This document shows, piece by piece, positions 48,216 to 60,758 of a stretch of 64,000 bases of DNA; the first letter of the stretch is position 1, and every line of letters starts with the position of its first letter. The notes under the pieces are model-generated. The model was not told the DNA's origin, did no database searches, and saw only the letters and a list, made by a program, of their open reading frames with translations. Both the position numbers and the translations under genes were made by a program. The stretch is taken from contig JAVTVX010000027.1 of assembly GCA_033439265.1 (NCBI GenBank), forward strand, positions 6,649,001 through 6,713,000, in the 5' to 3' direction. The DNA is from Dillenia suffruticosa (taxonomy: Eukaryota; Streptophyta; Magnoliopsida; Dilleniales; Dilleniaceae).

Positions 48216-48811
48216 AGATTAACAAACAGATATCAGTCAAATTCTGAAGCACCTCATTGGCAAGCGGTAAAAAAGATATTGAAATATCTAAAAGGTACCA
48301 CTAATTATATTTTATGCAATTAGAATAGTGATATGCATTTGGTAGATTGCACTGATACAAATTGGAGTGGTGACCTGGATGAAAGAAATTTACATCTAGA
48401 TATGTGTTCTTAGTAAATAATGGTATCATGTCTTGAAATAGTAAAAAACAGAGTTGAATAGCATTATCCAGTATAAAGGTTAAATTTGTTGTTTGTACAA
48501 CAACTATTTAAGAGGCAATTTGGGTTAAAAGATTTTTGAAAAATTTACAAATAGTTGTCAATCCCTTAATGCCAGTAAGAATCAACTGTAATAGTCGAGT
48601 GACAATAAACTATATAAAGAATCCAAAATATCATAGTAGGACAAAATATATAGATACAAAATATCATTTTATGAGAAATATTATAGTACAAGGAGAAATA
48701 GTTTTACAACATGTATCTATGTATAAGATGGTTGCAGACCCTCTTACTAAACCAATCCCTAGAAATGTCTTCTTGTATCATATTAAAATTTTGGAATTAC
48801 GTAGATTGTGA
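48216..48811 (+). pseudogene. copia RNase H remnant
   Basis: The C-terminal piece is open at 48536-48811 and ends KMVADPLTKPIPRNVFLYHI, a characteristic copia polyprotein end. The upstream part (DTNWSGDLDERN type block near 48355) is interrupted. Confidence 0.82.
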
Positions 48812-49935
48812 TGAAATATTGTAAATATTGAAATAATGATATGAATATTCCGCATTTATATATAAAAAAATTTGTGATTATTGTTAGTTACATCTAATAT
48901 GTTCCTTGTACTAATGAGAATATCGCCAAACATTTTATGTCGACTCTTTCATATGAATGACCACCTCAACCACTGTGAGAGCATGTTGAGATGCGATATA
49001 TTTACACTCATAATTTGTGAGCTGTTGAATAATCCTAGTGAAATCAAGATGGGTATAATATTAGAAAAGTTGTCTTGATATAAGTCAAAATCAGGCCTAA
49101 ATGACAACCGAACATGATAGCCCACAATCATGTAAGTTTGGATAAAAACTGGATGTGAGATTTTAATGAGGCGTTTTGGACAACAAGCTATCAAAATCTC
49201 AAGTTAAGCACCTATGTGATAGCGTTTGACTTAAAATCCGTATAATAGTTTTATTATGAAATAAAAAAATATAAGCTCTTGTACAAAAGGTGCAAAGAGT
49301 TTACGACCATAGTACATATTTCATACAATATTTGCTAGAGATGACTGAAGAAGGAAAGTGAGTGACTTTTGACTATTTTATGAAAATCTCTATCTTTTCA
49401 CTGTATGAGTTCCTTCAATGGTGTCCTATGTGACTTTTTGACAATTTTATAATGTGATGAATAGATGTTTGCTACTTTGGTATGTTTCTTATGATCATGT
49501 TTAATTCGATTTTCTGGAACATGCTGGAAAAATAGTTTATTTGTCATTGAATGACGCGAAAGAAAGACTATTTTGATTACACTCTTCATATGTATTTATT
49601 GGTCAATCAATTATGTTTTCTTTTGGAAGTTAAGACAATTGTGAATACAGGATGAAATGTTATGATCATATATAACCTTTGAGAGATTGAATATACTTTG
49701 ATGGTGTAATAAAATGAGTCAGGGGCATTACGAGATATAAAGATATTCTATACATTTTTCTTTTAGGTTGTAGCCGTTATGTTATCTCAAGCAGGTGCAT
49801 AGTTTGGGCTCCCAAGTACAGGTAACGTGCTCGTAGATCGCACAACCTATTTACTTGTATAAAAAAGATGATTTCGTGGAGTTGAATATCAAAGAAAACT
49901 TGAATGGGTTCGTCCCATCATGTACGAGTGAGAGA
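48812..49935. other. 3' noncoding part of the copia element
   Basis: No coding potential seen between the polyprotein end and the 3' LTR. No clear polypurine tract longer than a few bases (GAGTGAGAGA just before the LTR). Confidence 0.6.
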
Positions 49936-50422
49936 CGTTGAAAGCTCTACATAGGTCAATGCTTATGGGCGCCCATGATGGGTTGACCCGATTCGAACCC
50001 AATTCCTACTCTACCGCCTTAGGGAGAAGATTTCTAATTGATCACGTCTCTCTATTGTCTCGTAAATGAGGCTTTCACAACAAGTTTCAGTGGATACTAT
50101 TTAAGAGTATGCTGCTAGCAGTAAGAAACAAGCAAGAGATATATGAGATAGAGAGAGAGAACAGTGGAGAGAGTGAAGTGTGAGTCTTTTTTTTTCACAC
50201 ACACCCTCCATGTTCTACAAGAGCTATGTACAAGGAAATCATCAAAAAGATCTAGGTTGTGGCAAGAGTGTGGTTTTCCATCATGTGATTTCACATCGAT
50301 CATAGCGTGTGATTCAATCAACAGATCTAAATCGAAATTGCGTTGTGTATTGATGTCGGACAAGAGGAAACTAAATTTTTATGATTGGATTCCTTATCTG
50401 ATGCCTGTGGTGTCATCCAACA
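49936..50422 (+). repeat. 3' LTR of the copia element
   Basis: 487 bp, starting CGTTGAAAGCTCTACAT (first base decayed from T) and ending GTGTCATCCAACA. It contains an extra GAGAGA-rich insertion at about 50140-50190 relative to the 5' LTR. Confidence 0.9.
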
Positions 50423-50427
50423 AGGTC

Positions 50428-52197
50428 ATTAATTTATCTTGAGCTTGGCTTAATATGGATAAGAAAATTGATGTTGTGAACTTGATATGGCTAAATTATG
50501 AGTCTTTTAAACTTTGCAAGCTTGATCTCAGGATTGGCATGCTTAACGGAAGAGAAGAGATCATTATTTTGGTGTTGTCTCTAAAATAATTCAAGGTTTT
50601 ACCTTCAAATAAGCTAACACGTTAGTGATTTTATTAAATGTGATATTAGAAAATGTCGAATATAGTAATGTTTTTTAAAATGTTAGCTTTAATATTATGT
50701 TTTGGAGTCACGACTTACAAATGCTGAAACAGGTTAAACCAACCTTCAAAAAAAAGTTGGAAGAAAAATGAGCTTTTGCATTTGTTTTAAGAGCAACAAA
50801 TGGAAATAAAACAATGGTCTCTTCTCTCCTGTTGAAGAAATCAAACCCCACAAACTCAAACTAACATTAATCCTCTGCACCTTACCTACAATGTCAGCTC
50901 TCCCTCTGAAAAGCCTATTTTAGAGACCCTACAAACCCAAATTGAAATAAACTCCACATATCACAATCACATATTTGTCCTCTTCCTCCCTACTTCTATT
51001 CGTTAATCTCTAATTGTCTCATTGATATATATATATATTTTTTGGATGAGATGTTGTGATGATCTTGAATGTTGTGGACCCAATTTTTTTCTTTTGTTTG
51101 CGAGATTTGTGAAACTTTCTGTGCTATGAGTTGGTTGTAGGTTTAAAAATTTCAGAGATGATTGCTATAGGCATGCAACTACTACCATGATATGAAACTT
51201 TGGAAGTAAATCTCAAATTTTGGTTATTCCATATACCCTTTCAATTGTTTTTATCCCTTTGCTGGTGGTATATACTATGTTTTGGAGCACATACCTGTTA
51301 CATCATTACTCATTGTTCTAGATGTTTCCAGTAGTATGGTACCTTCTTCTCTAATTTATATGTATGAAAATCTTCTTTGCACTTATAGTAGGCTTTTGCA
51401 ATGATTTTTGTGTTTTGCATAGGTGTCTCTTCCATCATGGTTGCAAGGGGGCTCTTTGGAATGCTTCCATATTCTCTTTAAAATGTCTTGTCTCGTGGGA
51501 AGATGTGAAGAAAGAGTATGTTCGAAAAATGTTACTGTCATGATTAAATATCATTTATTAAGTTGTACTTCATTTTTGTAAATCCTGAAGAATTTTAACT
51601 TTGTCCTTGTTAGAAATTACATATTTATGTGAAGTATAATATCCTGCATCTTAATCTCTGAATTTTAACTAGATTGAAAGTATTTCTGCTAACTTCTCAA
51701 CTTTGGTTCCTTTGATTGTAGTGCATCTTATGGGATAAGGATATCAAAAGTACAAAGCACACATTGAAGGAAATGATAATGCATTAAATGCCACTCGATC
51801 TCCTAGAGGGAAAGGTTGTCACTAAGTCTGACAACTTAAAAGATGTAGCATAAGTTTAATTCAGTGAGTTAAAATTTTGTAGCATGAAAAGATTCTAATT
51901 CATGTGAAATATAATTTGGTCTATTTTGCACTATATTGTTTTTGCCAACTACCAAACCCTACTCCCCCACCCAAAAAAAAAAAGAAAATAAAAATAAAAA
52001 TAAAAACTTTGTTGTGATTCTGTATTTCGCATCAAAGTGCGATACTCCCCCTATAATAACCACCAAAATAGAGGAAGGGAAAACCGTTTTACTTAAGCCA
52101 AGAAGGATTGCACGTTATACTTTTACTTGGTATTCAATTTCAATTTAGATTGCTAATTGGCCTCGAAAAAAGACATAATCCACTGGTTTTTGTGAAC
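50428..52197. other. Spacer, possibly with eroded exons
   Basis: No gene is recognised. Around 51410-51530 a stretch of near-exonic composition follows an acceptor-like TTGCATAG, but frames are short and no domain can be named. Confidence 0.4.
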
Positions 52198-52202
52198 AAT
52201 AT

Positions 52203-53544
52203 CGGTCGATTTGTCGAAACCCTCAAATTAATACTGATTCCTCCCCCAATGCAACAACTGTAGCAATAGTGGTTACCAGATCGAATTTCAAGAAAACTAA
52301 TTAATTTAATCTCTCAGTTAATATTAAAAGTAAAGTTGGAGATTTTCAAACAACTTGCTAAAATAAAAATTGCTAAATAAAAGTTAAAAACCTAAAATTA
52401 AGAAACAAATCAATAATGTGAAATATGAAAATTAAGGAAGAAATTCAATTTACCAAGTACTGATCCAAGAATTCATATATTTGATTGCCTCATTGATCAT
52501 GGGTTAAAAATATTATCCTTGCAATTCAATCATTTAATCTTAGATCTATTAAGATAACCGTAATAAATCTTATATTTTCCTAATTTAATTGACCAAATCC
52601 AACATCCAATCAAAACTTATCATTAATCAACTGGACACGATAGCGTTCCATATTAACATAATGACAGTATTAAATTATGTGAAAACAGTTAAATCAAAGT
52701 ACAAATAACTGAGAAAGTCACAATTATTCAATTTGGTTCCATTGATTCTCTAGTTCATATGAATATTGGTAAAAAACTTATAAACAAAATTAACCTAATT
52801 GTTACTTATACCATTCATTCATGACAATTACGGATGATTGAATTCCTGGATAGCAATAGAAAAATTAATATTGAATTATATTGTCAGATTAATCAATATT
52901 AGGTTTCTCTAAAAATAAATCAAGAATCAACGAATACTTAAATAAAAGGCAAGAAATTAAATTAAAAACATAACCTCACAATGAAAAACAATCAATTAAA
53001 ATTCCCCTTAAATCAGAAACAAAATTAGTCACTCCTAGTAGAAACCATGTTCTTGAATCAATAAAAGAAAAAGAAAAAAATTGTTTTTCAAATAAAAGAA
53101 AAAAATAAAACCTAAACCTAGAGGGAGAATGTGCAGCCGCCTCTCCTCTTGTGATTGAATGAATAGTGCTGTCCACATTGGAGAAACACATATTTATAGT
53201 TGTGGAACTCCAAGAAAAATAGAAGTCTCCTCTCTTTGACCTAAATCTCCAAATATTCTCTCCCTAAAAAATAGGAAACAAATAACTATTTTAAACAATT
53301 TTACTTGAACTAAAATTTCTATTACAAATAAGTTTCCCATTTAGATACTTCCTCCTTGTTTTGTAGGTCCAATTGATATATTGAATTATTTATCTAAAAA
53401 AATGCCCCCTTAAATCCAATTTGATTCAAACTCCAATTTTGATTTCCTAAAATAAAAAAGTCATAAAAATATTCATTAGAGTACATACCAATTCAAAAAT
53501 CATACCATAATATTAAAAATAAATGTAACAATTGCATGTTATCA
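52203..53544 (-). repeat. 3' LTR of the gypsy element
   Basis: 1342 bp, near-collinear with the right-hand LTR with small indels. Its minus-strand end reads CGACCG instead of a terminal CA. Confidence 0.93.
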
Positions 53545-53565
53545 AATTCCCCCACCCCAAACCAT
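53545..53565 (-). promoter_or_regulatory. Polypurine tract of the gypsy element
   Basis: On the minus strand GGTTTGGGGTGGGGGAATT lies immediately before the 3' LTR, the standard plus-strand primer for LTR element replication. Confidence 0.85.
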
Positions 53566-55389
53566 TGCTTGTCCTCAAGCATACTCTAAATTAATGTCAC
53601 ATAACAATCCGGAGAACAAGTGATTATAGTATCATAACTTTAAAAGAAAATATAAGTATCCCATCAAACTTAACAATCTCATCAAAATTGAATGTTTCAA
53701 GATTCAATACTTTCACAAGGAGTTCACTCTATACACTCAAAGTGTTAAAGGAAATTTACCAATAACTCTCAAAATCAAATCAAAACATGTTATTATCATA
53801 AATTTGCTTATTTATCAAATCTCCACCACCACTTATATGAATTCAAAACAAAAATCCGGGGGGCTTTGTAAGGGTTGTAACGTGGTTTAGGTAAAGGTAT
53901 GATAAAAATGATAAATGTGATATATAATAAATATATCAAAAGAAGCATGTCAAGAACATAAAACCATTTCCTATATCCTATATCACGAAACACATTCAAC
54001 TCAAGAAAGATAACTCAATCAAGAACATTTCATTTCTCAATCAAACTTTTGCATTTTCCCATTTCCAAATTCTGGGAGATTTTTTTTTCTTCTTTTTTCT
54101 TTCATTTTCTGCCCTTTTCGCTTCATTTTTTTTTTGAAGTACAATCGATTTGAAGATGAATGAAAGTATGGAACATATGCAACACATCCCGATCGTGTAA
54201 TCGACTTCCCAAAAAAATGATTCCCACAATAGAAGTACCCCATTCCCTTTGCAAATAACCACTCAATCTATACTCAAATCACATGCTTTTTTGATATAAT
54301 GACCAAAGAGAAGGTTAAACGTAAAAAGAATGTTATGTGTCAATTAATATGGTTAAAGTAAAGAAAATGAATATAAGCTCAAATAGTTTCACTAAGTGAA
54401 ATATTATGCATGGGAAGATCTTTTTTTCGAAAGCTAAAAAAGGTAAATCTAAGTGTCCCCATTATATTAATGTTCAAACTCATGGATGTGGTCTCAAAAT
54501 GTATGGCAAAATAAGTTCTAGAATAAACATACTATGATTGATAAACACTCATAAAAAAATTTAGAGCAACATGATGAATGCTTTTCAGGCTCAAAGCTCA
54601 CAAAAGGTGTTTAACTTGTATCGAATCTATTACATTTTCAAATGAATCAACTATCAAGATCAATGGGACACTTTAAAACAATTTAATCCAAAAACAACTA
54701 ATCACACTTACCTCTATCATGCATTTCAAACTCAAATCAACAATGCGTATTAATTCAAAATCATTATCTGACAAAATCCAGAGAGTGCGAAGTTCCAAAG
54801 AAAAAAAGAACAAATGATATTTGCATGAAAATCCTCCCCCACACCTAGATATGACATTGTCCTCAATGTATGCAAAAGATAAGAGATGTAGGCACAATGC
54901 TAAAGAAACTCACAAACTAACATAATTTTAAACTAGTAGCAACACTCATTAAATCACCCTAATGCAACATATAAAAATGTGACAATGAAAAGAAAGAGAA
55001 AGGAGAGAAAACTCCCGTAGGGTGATCGGCTGAAATTGATGGACTTTGCTACTGTGAAGGAAACGCGGGGTGGGATGAAAATCGCGTGATCACGCCCTAA
55101 AGAAAAGACTACTTCTGCCCACTTTTGAATTCCACTGAAAACCGCGTAACGCCATGACTGCTTTTGTCCTTTTTTTTTGTTTTTGAACTCGGTTCTTTGT
55201 CTGGTTCTTGATTTGGGTAACTGCAACTTTCAAAATTCTCTCTCTTAGACACCTAAAAAAATAAATCCATAAAAAGGAACAAATGTTAAAAAATCTACAA
55301 TCAACTAAAACAATTTTCTAAAAACTGTTTGGGTTACCTCCCAACAAACGCAATTATTTAACGTCGTTATGCTCGACGGTCTTTATTGG
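53566..55389 (-). other. 3' region of the gypsy element between pol and LTR
   Basis: The stretch is 1.8 kb with no recognisable domain. A 90-codon minus-strand frame (55226-54954) begins soon after pol and ends in a hydrophobic segment (FLSFLFLFIVTFLYVALG). It sits where some Athila elements carry an env-like gene, but the similarity is only positional. Confidence 0.5.
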
Positions 55390-56566
55390 TGACTCAGTTT
55401 AATGAGTAATCAGGGAGTTTTAATGCAATGTCCAATGTTGTAGAGATCACCGTACCCTCATGAAATATCTTCAACCTATGTCCATTCACTTTGAATATCT
55501 TATTTGTATCAAGATTTCTTATTTCCATTGCACCATGGAAAAAAACATTAGTTACAACAAATGGACCAATCCAACGAGAACATAACTTACCGGCATAAGT
55601 TTGAGTTGGGAGTTATACAAAAGCACCCTTTACCCGACCTCAAACTGTTTTCTCAAGATTAAACCATCATGAAATAACTTAGTTTTATCCTTATAAATTC
55701 TTGAATTCTCGTAAGCTTCCAATCTCAACTCCTCCAACTCTTGCAATTGCAATTTCCTTGTGCACCGGTTTCATTTAAATTCATATTGTAACGTTTGATC
55801 GCCCAATATGCCTTATGCTCAATTTCCACCGGTAAGTGACAAGATTTTCCAAAAACTAACTTGTAAGGAGACATCCCTATTGGTATTTTGAAAGCTGTCT
55901 GGTAAGCCCATAGTGCATCATCCAGACGTAAACTCCAATCCTTTCGTCCTGGGTTAACTATCTTCTCTAAAATGGATTTAACTTCACGGTTGGAAACTTC
56001 AGTTTGTCCATTTGTCTGAGGATGGTATGTCGTAGCGATCCGGTGATGTACTCCATGTTTCTTCATCAATGCTTCGATTGCTCGATTGCAAAAATGACTC
56101 TCTTGATCACTTATGATGGCTCTAGGGATTCCAAACCTACTGAAAATGTTAGTCTTAATAAAACTTACAACAGACTTAGAATCGTCAGTTCTTGTAGCTT
56201 TTGCTTCCACCCATTTCGATACATAATCAACAGTCAAAAGAATGTAAGCATAATCATAAGACGAAGGGAATAGACCCATAAAATTAATACCCCATATATC
56301 AAATATTTCACAAACAAGAATGAGAGTTTGGGCATCTCATTTTTATGAGACAAAGATTCTATCATTTGACATCTATCACAGCTTTTACAAAACAATTAAG
56401 CATCTTTAAATAAGGTCTCCCAATATAACCCACTATCTAAAACTTTCCTTGTAGTTCTCCTTGGCCCAAAATGCCCCCCACAAGCATAACTATGACAAAA
56501 TATTAAAATGAATTTATGTTTATTTTCTGGGACACATCTCCTAATTATTTGGTTAGAGTAAAATTT
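55390..56566 (-). pseudogene. gypsy integrase remnant
   Basis: The minus strand carries the zinc-binding N-terminal part (CHSYACGGHFGPRRTTRKVL, CKSCDRCQ, 56560-56310). The catalytic core is open at 56279-55725: [21 protein letters not shown] (the usual Gly after Asp-x reads Glu) and [12 protein letters not shown], giving the D, D, E residues. A C-terminal region follows ([26 protein letters not shown], to about 55390). Shifts lie near 56300 and 55725. Confidence 0.88.
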
Positions 56567-57916
56567 TCACAAATAAGGCTCATCCGACACATAATATTTT
56601 GCCTCACATCGAATTTTTTTCTGCCTTAACTTACTAAGATCACTAGGCAAGATGTGTGTAACCAAATAATTCACAATATCTGCATACCAATGAGTAATAC
56701 CCTTCAAGTGAAATAATTGCTCATTGGGAAAAAATTCAGAAATAAGTAGCGGATCTTCCTCCTTCACTAATCTGCTTAGATGATCGGCTACCAAGTTCTC
56801 AGCTCCACTTCGATCCTTGATGTCCAAATCAAATTCTTGCAACAAGAGAATCCACCGTATTAACTTGGGTTTCGACTCCTTTTTCGTCAAAAGATATTTC
56901 AAAGGTGCATGATCAGAATACACAATTACTTTAGAATCAAGTAAATATGATATGAATTTATCTAAAGCAAAAACAATAGATAAGAGCTCCTTTTCAGGGG
57001 TGGTGTAGTTGCATTGAGTAGCATTCAATATTTTTGAAGCGTAGTAAATAACGTGGCTCTTTTTATCAATTCGCTGGCCAAGAACTGCTCCTACAGCAAA
57101 ATTGTTTGCATAGCACATGATCTCAAAAGGTAAATTCCAATCAGGTGGTTGAATGATTGGTGCAATAGTCAACAGGTTCTTGAGCTTGTCGAAGGCTTCC
57201 TTGCATTTTTCTCCGAACTCGAAAGGTACATCCTTTTGAAGCAACTTGGATAATGACAAGACAATTTTTGAAAAGTCTTGAATAAACCTCCGATAAAAAC
57301 CTGCATGTCTAAGAAAACTACGTATTTCTCTAACATTTGTAGGGTAAGGTAAACTCTTGATCAAATCAACCTTTGCCTTATCTACCTCAATACCCCTAGA
57401 AGAAATCACATGCCCCGGCACTATGCCTTCTTTCACCATGAAATGACATTTTTCATAGTTCAAAACCAAGTTCGTTTCCATGCATCTTTTCAGAATTTTG
57501 ATCAAATGCCCTATACAACTATCAAACGAGTCACCGTGAACAGTGAAATCATCCATAAAAACCTCAATGTAATTTTCAATATATTCAGAAAAAATGCTCA
57601 ACATGCACCTTTGAAATGTACATGGGGCATTACATAGACCGAAAGGCATCCTTCTATAAGCAAATGTTCCAAATGGACATGTGAATGTAGTCTTCTCTTG
57701 ATCTTCTTGTGCAATCACGATTTGATAATAATCTGAAAAACTATCAAGAAAACAAAAGAATGATTTTCTGGCTAATTTCTCTAACATTTGATCAATAAAG
57801 GGTAAAGGGAAATGATACTTTCTAGTGGCTAAATTAAGCTTCCTAAAATCAATGATCATTCGCCAATCATTTTGTACTCGCATGGGTAGCAATTCATTGT
57901 CTTGATTTCTTACCAC
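56567..57916 (-). pseudogene. gypsy reverse transcriptase and RNase H
   Basis: A 449-codon open stretch. RT has [41 protein letters not shown] and the catalytic box FMDD at about residues 120-123. RNase H follows ([39 protein letters not shown]) and ends with LVADHLSRL. It is the best preserved part of the element. The segment just upstream (57917-58096) is interrupted, so the polyprotein as a whole is broken. Confidence 0.92.
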
Positions 57917-58096
57917 CGTGATTCATGTTTTCTTTGGTACCACATGGATTGGACTCACCTACTTGCTGTCCGAAATTGGATAAATTATGTCTTCGTCCAA
58001 AAGCTTGAGAATTTCCTTCATCACCACTTCTTTCATGATTGGGCTCAGTTTTCTTTGTAATTCCTTCACTGGTTTAGTGTCCTCTTCCAATAGGAT

Positions 58097-58447
58097 TCAA
58101 TGCATGCAAATTGAGGGACTAATACCCTTTACATCAGTTAAGATCCAATAAATTACTGTCTTGTGCTCTTTTAAAACTTGAAGTAGCCGATTTTTTTGCT
58201 CTTCCGTTAACTCTCTTGCTATGATAACGGGCAAGGTCTCTTCATCACCTAAGTATACGAATTTAAGATGATCCGACAAAGTCTTCAATTCCAATGTTGG
58301 AGCCTGCAAAACTGAAGGTAACATTTTCTTGTGAGTAATAGGCAATATGGTACTCGAATTTAATGACCTTGGTTGTGATTCTAATATTGAATCTGAAATT
58401 TTACAAGTTTCAGCCATCTCTTCCTTGATGTTCAATTGCCCATCCAA
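58097..58447 (-). pseudogene. gypsy protease-RT linker region
   Basis: A 116-codon piece with LPVIIARELTEEQKNRLLQV and GISPSICMH, the normal lead-in to the Athila reverse transcriptase. It is separated from the RT by stops. Confidence 0.8.
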
Positions 58448-58471
58448 TTCTAGACTTGTGTCATTTTCTTC

Positions 58472-58945
58472 TTAAAAAATTTCCTGCACAATCGAATCAA
58501 TGATGTTAGTAGTACAAATCGAGTGACACTCATTTGGGTATCTCATGGCTTCAAAAATGTTGAATTTAACAATCTCGCCGTCAAACTCGACGGAGAGTGT
58601 ACCCTCATCCACGTTTATATTTGTTTTTGCCGTTTTCATTAACGGTCTCCCCAATAGTAGCGGTGTTGAATTTGTAATTGTGTTTTCATCCATTTTCAAA
58701 ATATAAAAATCTGCTGGAAAAATTAACTCGTTAACCTGCACCAAAACATCTTCAACAATCCTTTCCGGATACACAATAGAACGGTCAGCCAATTGAATGA
58801 TCACTCTAGTTTCCTTTAAGGGACCTAGGTTTAGAGCAATATAAATAGAATATGACATGATCTCGCCAACCCTTATTTTCTCATCATGGCTCCGAACATT
58901 TCTCGGGTAGAGATCTTTTGATAATAGCAGACATGATCTCGCCAA
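58472..58945 (-). pseudogene. gypsy protease remnant lacking its active site
   Basis: A 157-codon piece with typical retropepsin downstream motifs (VIIQLADRSIVYPERIVEDV, LIFPADFYILKMDE, LLLGRPLMKT). The catalytic Asp-x-Gly segment that should precede YSIYIALNLGPLKE is missing. In its place is a second copy of a 30-bp piece (ATGATCTCGCCAACCCTTAT.. on the plus strand at 58857 and again at 58935). That piece belongs to gag just upstream. Confidence 0.85.
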
Positions 58946-60674
58946 CCCTTATTTTCTCATCACCTCTCATCTTCCTCTTGTTTGTGTACAACTGTTTCAA
59001 AAACTTTACATATTTAGGTATTCGCTTGATGGCGTCCAACAAAGATATGTTTATTTCCACCTTCTTGAAAGTTTCCCAAACCTCCTTTTCATAGTCCTCC
59101 TTCCTGGATCTTTCAAACCTGCTGGGAAAATGTGGTACAGTCGTATTAGAACTCATAGGTAAAAGAGAATCAAAATTTACCTTGATTGGATTTTCATTGG
59201 CAACTTCAGCTTCTTCCTCTTCATCTTTCTTTTCATTCCTCTTTTTGGGTGATGGTAGTTTTGATTGTAATTCCTTTTCATTCCTTAACACCATTGCACT
59301 AGCATTTTCCTTAGGGTTCACTACTATTTGTGAAGATAATTTTCCTGAATTTCGAGCTTCCAAATTACTGACCGAAGTGGCTAGCTGAGTGATTTGATTT
59401 CCCAAGTTTTGTAAGTTCCCCATTGTTTCCTGAATGCTGGCTCTTGTTTCCTATTGAAATTGTTGCGTATTAGTTACGAGAGCTTTTACAATATCCTCTA
59501 GTGATATATCAGAATTAGATGATTGAGTCGGTACATGTGTTGACCTATTAAATTGCTGAGGAGGATATCTTGTCTGTCCTCCTTGAATTCCGTAACTCAG
59601 GTTTGGATGATCTCTCCATCCAGGATTATAATGAGTGGAGTAGGGGTCGTACTTCTTCTGAGGTTGGCCAAGAAATCCTCCTACGATATTTGCTTGATGG
59701 ATAGAATCTTCTTGCAGAGATGGACACATATCCGTAGGATGTCCGGGTATCAAGTATATGCTGCAAACTTTGGTTGCATGTATTTGCCCTATAGCCATCT
59801 GATGAACCAAAGCAGCCAATTTAGAAATTTGATTTTCAAGGTGAGAGTGACTTACCTCATTGACACGTTTCGTAACTCATTGTTGAGAATTTTCTGCCAT
59901 ATTTGTGATCAATTGTTTGGCTTCTTCAGGCGTTTTATTTATCAAGTCTCCTCCGCTGGCCGCATCTACCATACTCCTATCCATGGGTAAAAGTCTTTCA
60001 TAGAAGTATTGTATTAAGAGCTGTTCAAGTATTTGATGATGTGGACAGCTAACATAGAGTTGTTTGAACATCTCAAAGTACTCATATAGTGTCTCTTTGC
60101 TAATCTGTCTGATCCCACATATCTCCTTTCGAATGTTGGCAGCCCTGGATGCAGGAAAAAAATTTTTCAAAAATAATCTTTGCATCTCATTCCATGTATT
60201 TATCGAACCCGAAGGTAGGTATTACAACAAATTCTTTGCCTTATCTTTTAGGGAAAAGAGAAAAGCTCACAGCTTAATCTGTTCCTCGGTCACACCTTGG
60301 GGTTTCATACTCGAACAGACAACGTGAAATTTTTTCAAATGTTTGTGTGGATCCTTACCTGGAAGACCACAAAAAATAGGCAGTAAGTGAATCAAACCAG
60401 ATTTAAGTTCGAATGCTACCTCAAGAGTTGGGTATTCAATGCATAATAGTTGTTGATTCAGATCGGGTGCAGCCAATTCCTTCAAGGTTCTCTCACGATC
60501 AGCCATCTTTTCCTCTTCTTCTTCAAAAATAGATCTGTCACAAATTTTCAGATCAATGTTAAAAATTGGCTTTCGACGTAACTTACATTTTCTCTGTCTA
60601 GCCTCCTTTCTCAATCGGGTTTTCTCAATTTCAGAAATATATTCCAATTCACTTCCTTGAGAAGAACGGATCAT
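58946..60674 (-). pseudogene. gypsy gag remnant
   Basis: Three collinear open pieces on the minus strand. 60674-60267: MADRERTLKELAAPDLNQQL, FELKSGLIHLLP, DPHKHLKKFHVVCS. 60185-59877: FLKNFFPASRAANIRKEICG. 59819-58946: CSIYLIPGHPTDMCPSLQED with a degenerate CCHC knuckle, YNPGWRDHPNLSYG, then an acidic/lysine-rich stretch and VKFLKQLYTNKRK. They are frameshifted relative to each other. The likely start is the ATG at 60674 or 60506. Confidence 0.88.
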
Positions 60675-60734
60675 AAAATAAAAGAAGTCAGCAAAACAAA
60701 TAATAAATATAACATAACGAAGAAATCAAAATAG

Positions 60735-60753
60735 TTCTCCGGTAGTGGTGCCA
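60735..60753 (-). promoter_or_regulatory. Primer-binding site of the gypsy element
   Basis: The minus strand reads TGGCACCACTACCGGAGAA five bases after the 5' LTR. This resembles the primer site usual for Athila-type elements, probably tRNA-Asp, with a couple of changes. Confidence 0.7.
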
Positions 60754-60758
60754 AAATT

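Larger units (their letters stand above)
43482..50422 (+). mobile_element. Decayed Ty1/copia LTR retrotransposon
   Basis: Direct LTRs at 43482-43912 and 49936-50422 enclose gag, protease, integrase, RT and RNase H remnants in copia order on the plus strand. Flanking 5-mers are GGGTC (43477-43481) and AGGTC (50423-50427), a target duplication with one change. The primer-binding site TGGTATCAGAG (43914-43924), complementary to initiator tRNA-Met, follows the left LTR by one base. Dozens of stops and frameshifts and obvious LTR divergence show an old insertion. Confidence 0.93.

Noticed and set aside
54954..55226. Env-like gene of the gypsy element
   Set aside because: Only the position and one hydrophobic end support it; there is no signal peptide or second membrane segment, so it stays a note.
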